The position numbers and the translations under genes were made by a program. From positions 248,001 to 312,000 of the forward strand of contig NZ_JAJIRN010000001.1 of the NCBI RefSeq assembly GCF_025717515.1: a stretch of 64,000 nucleotides of DNA, written 5' to 3'. The stretch comes from Roseateles oligotrophus (GTDB lineage Bacteria > Pseudomonadota > Gammaproteobacteria > Burkholderiales > Burkholderiaceae_C). The notes under the pieces were generated by a model. It was not told the DNA's origin. It ran no database searches and saw nothing but the letters and a program-made list of their open reading frames with translations. Below, piece after piece: positions 25,029 through 34,060 of this stretch (positions are counted from its first letter, which is position 1; every line of letters starts with the position of its first letter).

Positions 25029-27164
25029 TCAATGGCGCGAGCGCCGCACCAAGCTGCCAACGTCGAGAATCAGCGCAACCCGGCCATCGCCCATGATGGT
25101 GGCCCCCGAAACATCGGGCACCTTGCGATAGTTGGCTTCGAGGTTCTTGACCACGACTTGTTGCTGGCCGAGCAATTCGTCGACCAGCAGAGCAACACGC
25201 CCGCCCTCGGCCTCAACCACCACCATGATGGTGCTGACATGCTCAAAGTCGAAGCGCGGCACCTGGAAGATCGTCTCGAGTCCGATCACCGGCATGTATT
25301 CGTCACGCACCTCGACCACCCGGCCCGAACCGGCCACCGTCTTGATGGTGTCGGCCTGCACCTGGAAGGATTCGATCACCGAAGACAGCGGCAAGATATA
25401 GACCTCTTCGCCGACGCCAACGCTCATGCCGTCCATGATGGCCAGGGTCAGCGGCAAACGAACCGAGACCTTCATGCCATAGCCTTCGGCGGAGTCGATC
25501 TCGACCGTGCCGCCGAGCGAGGTGATGTTTCGTTTCACCACGTCCATGCCGACTCCGCGCCCGGAAACATCGGTGACTTGATCGGCGGTCGAGAAGCCCG
25601 GTGCGAAGATCAAGTTCCAGACGTCCGAATCGCTCATCGAATCGGGCGCGTCGATGCCTTTTTCGCGCGCCTTCTTGATCAGACGGTTGCGGTTCAGGCC
25701 GTTGCCGTCGTCGCGCACTTCAATCACGATGGAGCCGCCTTGGTGCGAGGCGACCAGGGTGATGGTGCCATGCTCGGGCTTGCCTTTGGCCAAACGGTCG
25801 GCAGGCATCTCGATGCCGTGGTCGCAGCTATTTCTAACCAAGTGCGTCAGCGGATCGGTGATCTTCTCGACCAAGCTCTTATCCAGTTCGGTCGATTCGC
25901 CTTGCGTTACCAATTCGACCTTTTTGCCCAGCTTGGCCGCCAAATCACGCAACATGCGCGGGAAGCGGTTGAACACGATCGACATCGGGATCATCCGAAT
26001 CGACATCACCGACTCTTGCAAGTCGCGGGTGTTGCGTTCCAGATCGGCCAGGCCGGAGGTCAGTTGCTGATACAGGCCTGGCGCCACATCGCGGCTGTTC
26101 TGTGCCAGCATGGCTTGCGTAATCACCAATTCACCGACCAAGTTGATCAGTTGGTCAACTTTTTCGATCGATACCCGCAGCGTCGATTGCTCCATGCCTG
26201 CGGCAGGACCCGCGGCGGGGCGGGCGACTGCGGCCGGGGTGACGGTGGCGGGCTTGGCCGGTTCGGCCTGCACCTTCAATTCGCTGGTGGCGGCGGAGGC
26301 TTCGGGCAGGCCCGGCGCATTGTCAAAGAAGCCATAGCCCAAGTCGGCTTCTTGAGATGAGGCTGGCGTCGCAGCGGGAGATCCGGGCGAGCCCTCGTGG
26401 AAGCCGAAGCCCGGCCCGAGGGGCAAGAGCTCAACCTGCTCACGGGCCACGTGGAAGGTAAAGAGATCCAGCAGATCACCGTCTGAACTGCTGGTTAGAA
26501 TTTTGAAGCGACGCACGCCGTCCGCTGCCACGCCCCCGTCCAAGGGTTCAATCGTGCCGAGGTCGGTAATCTCTTTGAAGAGATCAACCAGGTTATCGGC
26601 CAAGCTCAGGTCGGTCAAAGGGCCGACACGCATTTCCAATTCGCGCACGCCAGGTCTTACTGGGGCAGCCTTGCTGGCTTTGGGCGCTGCGGCGACCGGG
26701 GCAGGAGCAGGCGCCGCCTGTGGTTCGTAAAACTCCTCCTGCTCGCTCTCTACGAAACCACGGATGCTGGTCAAGAGATCGGTGGTGTCGACAGCGGCCG
26801 CGCCGGATCCTTGGTGGCGACCCAGCTGGGCGCGCAAGGCATCGCCCGATTGCAGCAAAGTGTCGACCATCGGAGAGGTCGGGCTGAGCTCGTGGCGACG
26901 CAACTTGTCGAGCAGGGTCTCCATCTGGTGCGTCAACTCGGCCACATCGCTGAAGCCGAATGTCGCGGCCCCGCCCTTGATCGAGTGAGCGCAACGAAAA
27001 ATCGCATTCAGCTCTTCGTCGTCGGCGGTCTCGATGTTGAGGTTGAGCAGCATCTGCTCCATATTGTCGAGATTCTCACCGGCTTCCTCAAAGAAGACCT
27101 GGTAAAACTGGCTGAGGTCGATTCCAGCGCTCAGGCTGGCGCCCTCGGAAGTCATTTCTCCCAT
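25029..27164 (-). CDS. cheA: Chemotaxis histidine kinase CheA
   Basis: 711-residue cytoplasmic kinase. P1 carries the phosphorylated His60 (AHSIKGGAATFGF). A CheY/B-binding-like middle region (about 175-250) and Pro/Ala linkers follow, then dimerisation (about 325-390), the ATPase domain (HLVRNSCDHGIE N-box, VRDDGNGLNR G1 box, GRGVGMDVVK G2 box) and a C-terminal CheW-like P5 domain. There is no fused receiver. It lies 24 bp downstream of cheY and feeds the CheY and CheZ-like proteins encoded in the same operon. Confidence 0.96.
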   Translation of the reverse strand: MGEMTSEGASLSAGIDLSQFYQVFFEEAGENLDNMEQMLLNLNIETADDEELNAIFRCAHSIKGGAATFGFSDVAELTHQMETLLDKLRRHELSPTSPMVDTLLQSGDALRAQLGRHQGSGAAAVDTTDLLTSIRGFVESEQEEFYEPQAAPAPAPVAAAPKASKAAPVRPGVRELEMRVGPLTDLSLADNLVDLFKEITDLGTIEPLDGGVAADGVRRFKILTSSSDGDLLDLFTFHVAREQVELLPLGPGFGFHEGSPGSPAATPASSQEADLGYGFFDNAPGLPEASAATSELKVQAEPAKPATVTPAAVARPAAGPAAGMEQSTLRVSIEKVDQLINLVGELVITQAMLAQNSRDVAPGLYQQLTSGLADLERNTRDLQESVMSIRMIPMSIVFNRFPRMLRDLAAKLGKKVELVTQGESTELDKSLVEKITDPLTHLVRNSCDHGIEMPADRLAKGKPEHGTITLVASHQGGSIVIEVRDDGNGLNRNRLIKKAREKGIDAPDSMSDSDVWNLIFAPGFSTADQVTDVSGRGVGMDVVKRNITSLGGTVEIDSAEGYGMKVSVRLPLTLAIMDGMSVGVGEEVYILPLSSVIESFQVQADTIKTVAGSGRVVEVRDEYMPVIGLETIFQVPRFDFEHVSTIMVVVEAEGGRVALLVDELLGQQQVVVKNLEANYRKVPDVSGATIMGDGRVALILDVGSLVRRSRH

Positions 27165-27188
27165 GCTCTACTCCAATTTGACGACGGT

Positions 27189-27551
27189 TTAGCGAATGAC
27201 TTTGCCAATCACTTCGATCAGCTTGGCTGGGTCGAAGGGCTTCACCAACCAGCCGGTTGCACCTGCGGCGCGACCAGCCTGCTTCATCTGGTCGCTGGAC
27301 TCGGTCGTCAGGATCAGGATAGGGGTGGTCTTGAACTTGGGGTTGTCGCGTAACTTCTTGGTCAGGCTAATGCCGTCCATACGCGGCATGTTCTGGTCGG
27401 TCAGTACCAAGTCGAAGTCACGTGTCGTCGACTTCTCCAGCGCGTCTTGCCCATCAACCGCTTCAACGACATTGAAGCCAGCGTTTTTGAGTGTGAAGGC
27501 GACCATTTGGCGCATCGAGGCCGAATCGTCCACGGCAAGGATTGAGTGCAT
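27189..27551 (-). CDS. cheY: CheY-type single-domain response regulator
   Basis: 120-residue receiver protein. The acid pocket is VDDS (Asp8, Asp9), the phosphoacceptor Asp52 (LTDQNMP), the conserved Thr in LTTESS and Lys104 (VKPFD). It lies immediately upstream of cheA and 50 bp downstream of the CheZ-like gene, so it is the expected CheA target. Whether it drives the flagellar motor or another output cannot be read from sequence. Confidence 0.94.
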   Translation of the reverse strand: MHSILAVDDSASMRQMVAFTLKNAGFNVVEAVDGQDALEKSTTRDFDLVLTDQNMPRMDGISLTKKLRDNPKFKTTPILILTTESSDQMKQAGRAAGATGWLVKPFDPAKLIEVIGKVIR

Positions 27552-27601
27552 TGTTGTCTCTCCGGGGTATCAAGCTGATTTCGGTAAATATCTTGGATTC
27601 T

Positions 27602-28063
27602 TTAGAACAATTCGATCGAACCGGCGTCCATCTCGTCTTGCGTGACCGGGTTGGGTCGCAAGGGTGCAAGTTCAACGACGGATTCGCCGTCTTCATCGTC
27701 ACCAAAGGTGTCGCGTGCGAGTTGATCGGCGCAGTTGCGCAGGCGCTGGCTGGTGTGGGCAATCAACTGCGTGGCCATGTCCTGAAATTGCAAGGCCGTG
27801 ATGGCTCCGGCAATGTCTTCCATGACTTTTTTCAAAATTGGATTGGCATTTGACGCCTGCTCTCCAGAACTCTGGATCAATCCATTGACATGATTCGATG
27901 CGCTGTAGAAGTGCAGGGAGAGCGCCTCTCCCGCATCATCCAGTAGGCGCTGCAGCCGCTCCAGATCATTGGTTACTGTCATCAGATGATCCTGCAGCTC
28001 GGCGGCCGCCAGCAAAGGGGTCATCCCTGGGTCGAAGGGATCGATTGATTCGTTCATCGGCAT
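27602..28063 (-). CDS. Short CheZ-like phosphatase
   Basis: 153-residue, mostly helical protein, shorter than typical CheZ (about 200-215). The segment LQFQDMATQL (91-100) matches the CheZ active-site helix FQDxxxQ. Asp95 and Gln99 occupy the positions of the catalytic Asp/Gln pair that dephosphorylates CheY-P. The C-terminus (acidic, ending SIELF) resembles the CheY-binding tail of CheZ. GGAG five bases before the ATG at 28063 sets the start. It is first in the operon before cheY and cheA. Function is inferred from motif and position. Confidence 0.75.
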   Translation of the reverse strand: MPMNESIDPFDPGMTPLLAAAELQDHLMTVTNDLERLQRLLDDAGEALSLHFYSASNHVNGLIQSSGEQASNANPILKKVMEDIAGAITALQFQDMATQLIAHTSQRLRNCADQLARDTFGDDEDGESVVELAPLRPNPVTQDEMDAGSIELF

Positions 28064-28330
28064 CTTTGCTCCATGCTTATTGTTCTCCTGGCGGCAAAAC
28101 CTGACCCTCAAAAAAGAAGTCGGCTTGGACACACCACGGCGACCAGTTGCTTGAACGCATCTTCGGCATTTCTTGCTCGTCTGTCGACTGGACAATGGCT
28201 ACAGAAGCAGGCTATTTCTCGGAATCTACACAGGCTCCCGATTTGTGGCAAGGGTTAACCCCTTGTTTGGGCAAAATCATGCAGCAAACTATCCAATGAG
28301 ACGGGTTCCCCCAGGGTTTACGTTCACGCA

Positions 28331-29518
28331 ATGCCTGCATACTTCTCCCCCATGCCGATTCCAACTGCCGAGCGCCACTTGCGCGTACTCCATATAGAAG
28401 ACTCCGAGCTGGATCATCAATTGATCATGGCGCAGTTGCGCCGTGCCGGACTGAATATCCAGCTTGAGCGCATAGATACCTTGGCCGAGGTTAGTCGTGC
28501 CTTGACCGAGCCCTGGGATGCCTTGATTTCAGACTACAACTTGCCCGGGTTTTCGGGCTTGGTGGTGCTTGACATGTTGAAGGCCAGCAAGCAGCTCTTG
28601 CCCTTCATCTTGGTCTCGGGAGAAATTGGCGAGGACACCGCCGTGGCGGCGATGCGCACCGGAGCTTCCGACTATCTATTGAAGAAGGACCTGGCCCGCT
28701 TGGCGCCTGCGCTTTTGCATGCGATTGAGGCGAGTGAGTCGGAGCGCGCGCGGATTGAGGCCGATCGAGAGTTGATCAAGTCCAAGCAGCGCCTGCATGA
28801 ATTGGCCGGCCATTTGCAAACGAGTGTCGAGATGGAGCGCGCCGCCATAGCGCGCGAGATTCATGATGATGTGGGTGGCTCCTTGACCGCCCTGAAGTTC
28901 GACTTGGCCTGGATCCAGCGTCACGCCAAGGATGCGGGCGTTTTGCAACGTGTCGAGTCTGCTTTGGAGACCGTCACCGGCGCGATCGAAGCCAGTCAGC
29001 GCATCATGCAAAACCTGCGGCCGGCGATTCTGGAGCAGGGTCTGGTGGCAGCGGTGCAGTGGATGGCGGCGCGCTTCGAGCGCCGCACCGGCATCGTGGT
29101 GACCCTGCGTTGCAGCAGTGAAAACGACATGCAGTTGCCAGCTGGGGTGCCCCTGGTGGCTTACCGCACGGCCCAAGAAGCACTTACGAATGTTTCCAAA
29201 CACGCGAATGCCAGCCGGGTTGATATCGACCTGAGCGTCGATTCCGGGGTCTTGACACTTGAAGTTAGCGACAATGGGGTCGGCATTGCGCCCGGGGCCT
29301 TGGCCAAGGCGCGCAGCTTTGGCATTCGCGGTCTGCATGAACGCGCCGCAACCGTAGGGGGATGGGTGGACTTGAGCAGCAATAACAAAGGCGTGAGCCT
29401 GATACTTTCGGTGCCACTGCAAATGGAGTCGGTGGACTTCGCCGGCGTCGATGAACAGTTGGCCTCTGGGCGCGCTGCGGGCGAGTCGACCGAGTCGACG
29501 GTGTGGGCGCGGCCATGA
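28331..29518 (+). CDS. Soluble receiver-histidine kinase (HisKA_3 family)
   Basis: 395-residue protein without membrane segments. An N-terminal receiver (about 17-135; Asp68 in LISDYNLPG, Lys118) is joined by a coiled coil to a HisKA_3 dimerisation/phosphotransfer helix (EIHDDVGGSLTALK, His178) and a HATPase_c domain (N-box EALTNVSKHAN, G1 DNGVGI). The architecture suggests a cytoplasmic relay kinase activated by another kinase through its receiver. It overlaps the next NarL-type regulator by 4 bp (ATGA), its obvious partner. The start is uncertain; Met8 (28352) is an alternative. It is divergent from the chemotaxis operon. Confidence 0.92.
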   Translation: MPAYFSPMPIPTAERHLRVLHIEDSELDHQLIMAQLRRAGLNIQLERIDTLAEVSRALTEPWDALISDYNLPGFSGLVVLDMLKASKQLLPFILVSGEIGEDTAVAAMRTGASDYLLKKDLARLAPALLHAIEASESERARIEADRELIKSKQRLHELAGHLQTSVEMERAAIAREIHDDVGGSLTALKFDLAWIQRHAKDAGVLQRVESALETVTGAIEASQRIMQNLRPAILEQGLVAAVQWMAARFERRTGIVVTLRCSSENDMQLPAGVPLVAYRTAQEALTNVSKHANASRVDIDLSVDSGVLTLEVSDNGVGIAPGALAKARSFGIRGLHERAATVGGWVDLSSNNKGVSLILSVPLQMESVDFAGVDEQLASGRAAGESTESTVWARP

Positions 29519-30162
29519 TCAAGGTCATTCTTTGTGATGACCATGCGCTGATTCGTCGCGGCATCCGCGACACCTTGTCCGATGTGCCCGATATCGAGGT
29601 CATCGGCGAAGCGTCCGACTATGGCGAATTGCGCAGCCTGCTGCGTGATCTGGGGCCGAATTCGGCCATCGATGTGCTGGTGCTGGACATCAATATGCCG
29701 GGCCGCAGTGGCCTTGACGTGTTGCATGTGATGAAGGACGAAGGCACCTCCATCCGCACGTTGATCGTCTCGATGTACCCGGAGGATCAATACGCGATCC
29801 GGGCCCTGCGCGCCGGGGCCTATGGTTATGTCAACAAAGGTGGCGACCCGCAGGTGCTGGTGCAGGCGGTGCGCACGGTAGCGCAGGGGCGCAAATACGT
29901 GACGCCCGAGATCGCGCAGATGCTGGTCGAGAGCCTGACCGCGCCGGTCAATGAGCAGGCGCACCAAAAGCTTTCCGACCGCGAACTGCAGACCTTGGTG
30001 ATGATCGCCTCGGGCAAGCGCCTGTCCGATATTGCCGAAGAATTGACGCTGAGCCCCAAGACGGTGAGCGTTTACCGTGCGCGGGTGCTGGAGAAGTTGG
30101 GCCTGGCGAATAATTCCGAGCTGACGGTGTACGCCATTCGCAACGGTTTGGTGGCGAGTTGA
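29515..30162 (+). CDS. NarL/FixJ-type response regulator
   Basis: 215 residues: receiver domain (Asp58 in VLVLDINMPG, Lys in YVNKGG) and a C-terminal LuxR-type helix-turn-helix (LSDRELQTLVMIASGKRLSDIAEELTLSPKTVSVYRARVLEKL). It would bind DNA after phosphorylation by the overlapping upstream kinase. The start is the ATG at 29515 inside the kinase stop. The nearest target candidate is the palindrome at 30184-30201 before the diguanylate cyclase gene, which is inference. Confidence 0.94.
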   Translation: MIKVILCDDHALIRRGIRDTLSDVPDIEVIGEASDYGELRSLLRDLGPNSAIDVLVLDINMPGRSGLDVLHVMKDEGTSIRTLIVSMYPEDQYAIRALRAGAYGYVNKGGDPQVLVQAVRTVAQGRKYVTPEIAQMLVESLTAPVNEQAHQKLSDRELQTLVMIASGKRLSDIAEELTLSPKTVSVYRARVLEKLGLANNSELTVYAIRNGLVAS

Positions 30163-30183
30163 GCTAGTGCCGGCGAGGGGTGT

Positions 30184-30201
30184 TTTTCCATTGATGGAAA
30201 A
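30184..30201. promoter_or_regulatory. Palindrome upstream of the diguanylate cyclase operon
   Basis: TTTTCCAT-TG-ATGGAAAA is an 8-bp perfect inverted repeat with a 2-bp centre, 22 bp after the NarL-type regulator stop and 58 bp before the cyclase start. Its length and symmetry suit an operator for a dimeric regulator. A terminator for the upstream gene is the alternative, but the stem is AT-rich. Confidence 0.4.
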
Positions 30202-30258
30202 TCGCTGTGGGTGGTAAAACTGCGGCCTTGCCCTTGTCAAGGTGACAGCGGCCATTTC

Positions 30259-31572
30259 ATGTCAGCCCGCATGACAAACTCCGAACTGCAAACGGAAGCT
30301 AAATCGGACTCGCTGGTCCGCCGCTTGACGCGCGTCAACTTGCTGGTATTGGCGGTGACGATGATGCTGACCTTTGCCTTGATCGCCACGGCCTCGCTGC
30401 TGGTGGCCCGAAGTCAGCAGGCACAATCGGCCGAACAAGATGCGCAATTGTTGGCCAATAGCCTGGCACCGATGCTGGTGTTTGAGGATGTTGATGCAGC
30501 CCAGCTTGAATTGACGGTCTTCGCCCGGCGTGGCGGTGTGCTTGAGGTGCAGGTTTTGAAGGTTGGCAACGCCGCATTTACTCATTGGCTTGAGCAAGGG
30601 CAGGCCAGCCAAGCATTGAAGCTGATGCCGCCTGAGTTGGCAAACATTCCGGCCTTGCGGCAGATGCATCTGAATTCGCTCAATGTTTGGGTGCCCATCA
30701 AGCTCAAGGGTGAGTTGGTGGGGGCACTGAACGTTCATCAGAGTTTGAGAGCATTGCAACACACGGTGCTGCGCATGGTTGGTGTGGCGGCGATCTTGAT
30801 AGGCTTGGCGATCTTGGTGGCCGGGCGATTATTGCGTTGGGTCCAAAAACGGGCTTTGGCGCCGATCGTTGAGCTCTCTGAACTGGCTGAACAGGTTTCC
30901 ACCAGTCAGGACTACAGTCAGCGCGCGCGCGTCCACCGTGCCGACGAGGTGGGGCGCTTGAGCGAGCGCTTCAATCAGATGCTCAAGCGGGTGGAGATCA
31001 GCCAGACCGAGCTGAACCAGCAATTGCAACGCGAGCAATTGCTTGGCCAGCAGTTTGAACAGTTGGCCCATCAAGACAGCCTGACCCAGTTGCCCAATCG
31101 CCTGTATTTCCAGTCGGCCTTGCAGCGGAATATCGCCAGCAGTTGCGAACTTGGCAAGTTGATGGCCTTGATGTTCATTGACCTGGATAACTTCAAAACC
31201 GTCAATGACAAGCATGGGCATGACGCTGGTGATGCGGTGTTGCGCGAGGTGGCCGCCCGCATGTCGCGGGTTTTGCGGGCGGGCGACGTGCTGTGCCGGC
31301 TGGGTGGCGATGAGTTCGGGCTTATCTTGCCGGAACTGGCCGATGAGGCCCCCGCCGAAGCTTTGGCGCTGCGCCTGATCGCTGCGATTCGGGAGCCTAT
31401 GATCATCGGTGATCATTTGATGCCTATAGGCGCAACGGTGGGTCTGGCCTTTTGTCCCATCGATGAGGTCGAGGCGTCACGGCTTTTGAGTGCTGCCGAT
31501 GTGGCGATGTATGCGGCCAAGCGGGCCGGCAAGAACACCTTTAGGAGGGCCGGACATGCTGCTTCGTCCTAA
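30259..31572 (+). CDS. YfiN-like diguanylate cyclase (periplasmic CHASE8-like, HAMP, GGDEF)
   Basis: About 437 residues in the inner membrane. TM1 is about 28-50, the periplasmic domain about 55-165 (LANSLAPMLVFEDVDAAQLEL is typical of CHASE8/YfiN), TM2 about 172-192, then HAMP and GGDEF. The active site GGDEF (349-353) is intact, and an inhibitory I-site RAGD (340-343) lies five residues before it, so it should make c-di-GMP with product feedback. The last 17 bp overlap the start of the TonB receptor gene, whose ribosome-binding site lies inside this gene. The downstream YfiR-family protein is the expected periplasmic repressor. The start could also be the ATG at 30271. Confidence 0.9.
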   Translation: MSARMTNSELQTEAKSDSLVRRLTRVNLLVLAVTMMLTFALIATASLLVARSQQAQSAEQDAQLLANSLAPMLVFEDVDAAQLELTVFARRGGVLEVQVLKVGNAAFTHWLEQGQASQALKLMPPELANIPALRQMHLNSLNVWVPIKLKGELVGALNVHQSLRALQHTVLRMVGVAAILIGLAILVAGRLLRWVQKRALAPIVELSELAEQVSTSQDYSQRARVHRADEVGRLSERFNQMLKRVEISQTELNQQLQREQLLGQQFEQLAHQDSLTQLPNRLYFQSALQRNIASSCELGKLMALMFIDLDNFKTVNDKHGHDAGDAVLREVAARMSRVLRAGDVLCRLGGDEFGLILPELADEAPAEALALRLIAAIREPMIIGDHLMPIGATVGLAFCPIDEVEASRLLSAADVAMYAAKRAGKNTFRRAGHAASS

Positions 31573-33541
31573 TCTGCTGTCTGCAAGCCTGTTGCTGCTA
31601 TGTATGGCGGCGCCGGCGTTGACGCAGGCCGGCGACGAGCCTGCGCAGGAAATGGGTCTTGAAGAGTTGCTGCGCCAACCGCTCACGCAAGTGCCGCGTG
31701 ATGTCGAAGTCAGCACATCTTCGCGTTTCGCGCAAAGCGCCGCGCAGGCGCCGTCGGCCACCTACGTCATCACGGCCGCAGATATTGTCCGCTTCGGCTT
31801 GCGCAATATGGCGGACATTCTGCAGGCTCTACCCGGGCTTTACACCACAGGGGATGGGACTTTTACTTATGTGGGTGCGCGTGGCTTGGGGCGGCCGGGT
31901 GACCTCAATTCGCGCCTGCTCTTCCTTGTCGACGGCATGCGTGTGAATGAAAATGTCTTCGACGCCGGCTTGCTGGGCGGAGACTTTTTCGTCGACACCG
32001 AGTTGATCGAACGAGTCGAGTTCGCGCCCGGGCCGGGCTCGGCGCTGTATGGCAATAATGCTTTCTTGGGTGTGGTCAATGTAATGACCAAGCGGGCGGA
32101 TAAATTGGCCGGGGCGGAGGTCCATGCCAGTCGCGACTCGCTCGGTCTGCAGCAATTGCGAGCCAGTTGGGGCCATCGCTCCGAGGCCGGTTGGGAAGGA
32201 TGGCTGGCCGCCAGTGAGTTCAGGCAAGACCGCATACGCTTGCCCTACGAAACCCTCGCCGAAGAGGTGGACGGGCGGCGTGAACGCTTTTGGGTTCGAA
32301 GCAAGCGCCTGTTGGGTAATGTTGGCGCGGGCGGCTGGGCGCTGCGTGGCGGCGTCAGCGAATTGATCAATGGTTTGCCGGAATTGATGCCAAACAGCAT
32401 TCCGCTGGCATTTGAGCAAGCCTCTATTCATAGCGACAACAGCTTCGTTGCATTGAGCCACGAGCGCAGCCTCACCCCTGACTGGGACTTGTTTGCCAGT
32501 ATGTCGGTCAAGCGCAGCCTGTACAAGGAGCGCTACCCATCCAACGACCCCGAAACCGGCCGCCAGCGTTTTTACGGTATGACGGCGCGAGGTCGCTGGT
32601 CGAATTGGGATCTGCGCCTGAGTACAAGGCGCTGGGTGGCACATCGCTTGATGGCCGGTGTCGAAGTTCAAGACGATGCCGAGCAGCGCATCTCTTTGGG
32701 CATGGAGGGCGAGCCGCCCTTTGCTGAATTCTTTGGCGACAACCGGCGGGTGGGTTTTTTCATTCAAGATGAGTGGACCTTGAATGACACGCAGCGCTTG
32801 ATTCTTGGCTTGCGTCGGGACAGCTCGAGGGTGGCCGAGTCCAGTGTCAACCCAAGACTGGCCTGGGTCTGGAGCGGCATCCCCGATGCGACGCTGAAGC
32901 TGATGTATGGCAGCGCGTTTCGGGCCGCCAATTTGAATGAATTTTCGCTCAATAGATCTTGGGAAGTGGCTCCGCCAAAGCCGGAACGGGTGAAGACGCT
33001 GGAAGCGGCCTGGGATCAGGCCCTGACCCCGCAGTTGCAATACCGGCTGTCGCTTTATGTTTCGAGGTTTTTGGATCTGATCGACCTCAATCAAGTGGAC
33101 TTGCCGGTATATGAAAACAGCGCGGCGTTGCGCAACTACGGCGCTGAATTGGAGCTGGAGCGGCGCTGGGATCAGGGCGCGCGACTGCGTGCGGGCCTGT
33201 CCCTGCAGCGCACGCGGGATCAGGCGGGCGCTGGTCTGAGTAATTCGCCGCCGGCGCTGTTCAAGCTGTTTTTCAGCCAGCCGATTTTGGGCGACTCCCT
33301 GCAAGCTTCATGGCAGGTGTTTGCGATGAGCAGGCGCCACACCGCGGCTGAAGATTTGCCGGGTTATTTGCTCAATAACGTCAATTTGCTATGGCGCCCG
33401 CGCCTTGATTTGGATTTGAGTCTGGGTGTCTACAACCTTGGCAATACAGCCTACTTTGATCGCCCCCGGATTGATATGCCGCCGGCCAGACAAGCCGGGC
33501 GCACGGTGCAACTCGGTCTGACTTGGAGGTTCGACTCATGA
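31556..33541 (+). CDS. TonB-dependent receptor in a YfiN-YfiR module
   Basis: 661-residue outer-membrane receptor. The signal peptide is about 1-25 (ends ALTQA), the plug about 50-170 (ITAADIVRFGLRNMADILQALPG, RLLFLVDGMRVNEN, PGPGSALYGNNAFLGVVNVMTK) and the rest barrel. The plug type resembles siderophore, haem or colicin receptors. The start is given by AGGAGG seven bases before the ATG at 31556, inside the cyclase gene. It overlaps the YfiR-family gene by 4 bp. The close coupling suggests it senses or imports the signal controlling the cyclase. The ligand is unknown. Confidence 0.92.
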   Translation: MLLRPNLLSASLLLLCMAAPALTQAGDEPAQEMGLEELLRQPLTQVPRDVEVSTSSRFAQSAAQAPSATYVITAADIVRFGLRNMADILQALPGLYTTGDGTFTYVGARGLGRPGDLNSRLLFLVDGMRVNENVFDAGLLGGDFFVDTELIERVEFAPGPGSALYGNNAFLGVVNVMTKRADKLAGAEVHASRDSLGLQQLRASWGHRSEAGWEGWLAASEFRQDRIRLPYETLAEEVDGRRERFWVRSKRLLGNVGAGGWALRGGVSELINGLPELMPNSIPLAFEQASIHSDNSFVALSHERSLTPDWDLFASMSVKRSLYKERYPSNDPETGRQRFYGMTARGRWSNWDLRLSTRRWVAHRLMAGVEVQDDAEQRISLGMEGEPPFAEFFGDNRRVGFFIQDEWTLNDTQRLILGLRRDSSRVAESSVNPRLAWVWSGIPDATLKLMYGSAFRAANLNEFSLNRSWEVAPPKPERVKTLEAAWDQALTPQLQYRLSLYVSRFLDLIDLNQVDLPVYENSAALRNYGAELELERRWDQGARLRAGLSLQRTRDQAGAGLSNSPPALFKLFFSQPILGDSLQASWQVFAMSRRHTAAEDLPGYLLNNVNLLWRPRLDLDLSLGVYNLGNTAYFDRPRIDMPPARQAGRTVQLGLTWRFDS

Positions 33542-34056
33542 GATGCGCAGTCAAAACATGGTTGCTGCTGCTTGGCTTTTTGTCGGCGTTCGGTACTCGC
33601 GCCGCCCCGGCGCTGGATGACGCACAATTGAAGGCTGCCTTCATCTATCGCTTTGCCCAGTTCACCCAATGGCCGCCACCGCCGGCGCGAGAGTTCATCT
33701 ATTGTGTGGCCGGCAACGTCGGCATGCAGACCGCGCTACAGGCGCTAACTTTGAAATCACATGGCGAAGTGAACAGCCGCCTGCAGGTGTTGACCGACCC
33801 CCAGCAGGCGGCGCAATGCCATTTGCTGCTGCTCGGTTTTGACGACAGGGCCCAATTGCAACGCTGGCAGGCGGCACTGACGAATGAGCCCGTCCTGGTG
33901 GTGGGTGACAGCGCCGAAGCCTTCCGCAATGGCGCGGTGATCGCGCTGGTGGCCGAGCCCAACGGTTTGGCTTTTCGCATCAATCACACCGAGGCCAAGC
34001 GCCGCGGCTTGATACTTAGCTCGCACATGCTGAAGCTGGCGCGCGAGGTGAAGTGA
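33538..34056 (+). CDS. YfiR-family periplasmic protein (DUF4154)
   Basis: 172 residues with a signal peptide (about 1-23, ending TRAA). The mature part matches YfiR/DUF4154: LKAAFIYRFAQFTQWP, FIYCVAGN, a central LLLLGFDD segment and the C-terminal LILSSHMLKLAREV. In Pseudomonas YfiR binds the periplasmic domain of YfiN and represses its cyclase activity. GGAGG precedes the ATG by 8 bases, and the ATG overlaps the receptor stop codon. No YfiB (OmpA-like lipoprotein) gene is present; the TonB receptor occupies its place. Confidence 0.88.
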   Translation: MRCAVKTWLLLLGFLSAFGTRAAPALDDAQLKAAFIYRFAQFTQWPPPPAREFIYCVAGNVGMQTALQALTLKSHGEVNSRLQVLTDPQQAAQCHLLLLGFDDRAQLQRWQAALTNEPVLVVGDSAEAFRNGAVIALVAEPNGLAFRINHTEAKRRGLILSSHMLKLAREVK

Positions 34057-34060
34057 GCTT

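Noticed and set aside
31829-33304. 491-codon minus-strand frame over the TonB receptor
   Set aside because: It is a shadow of the receptor gene with no supporting start signal.
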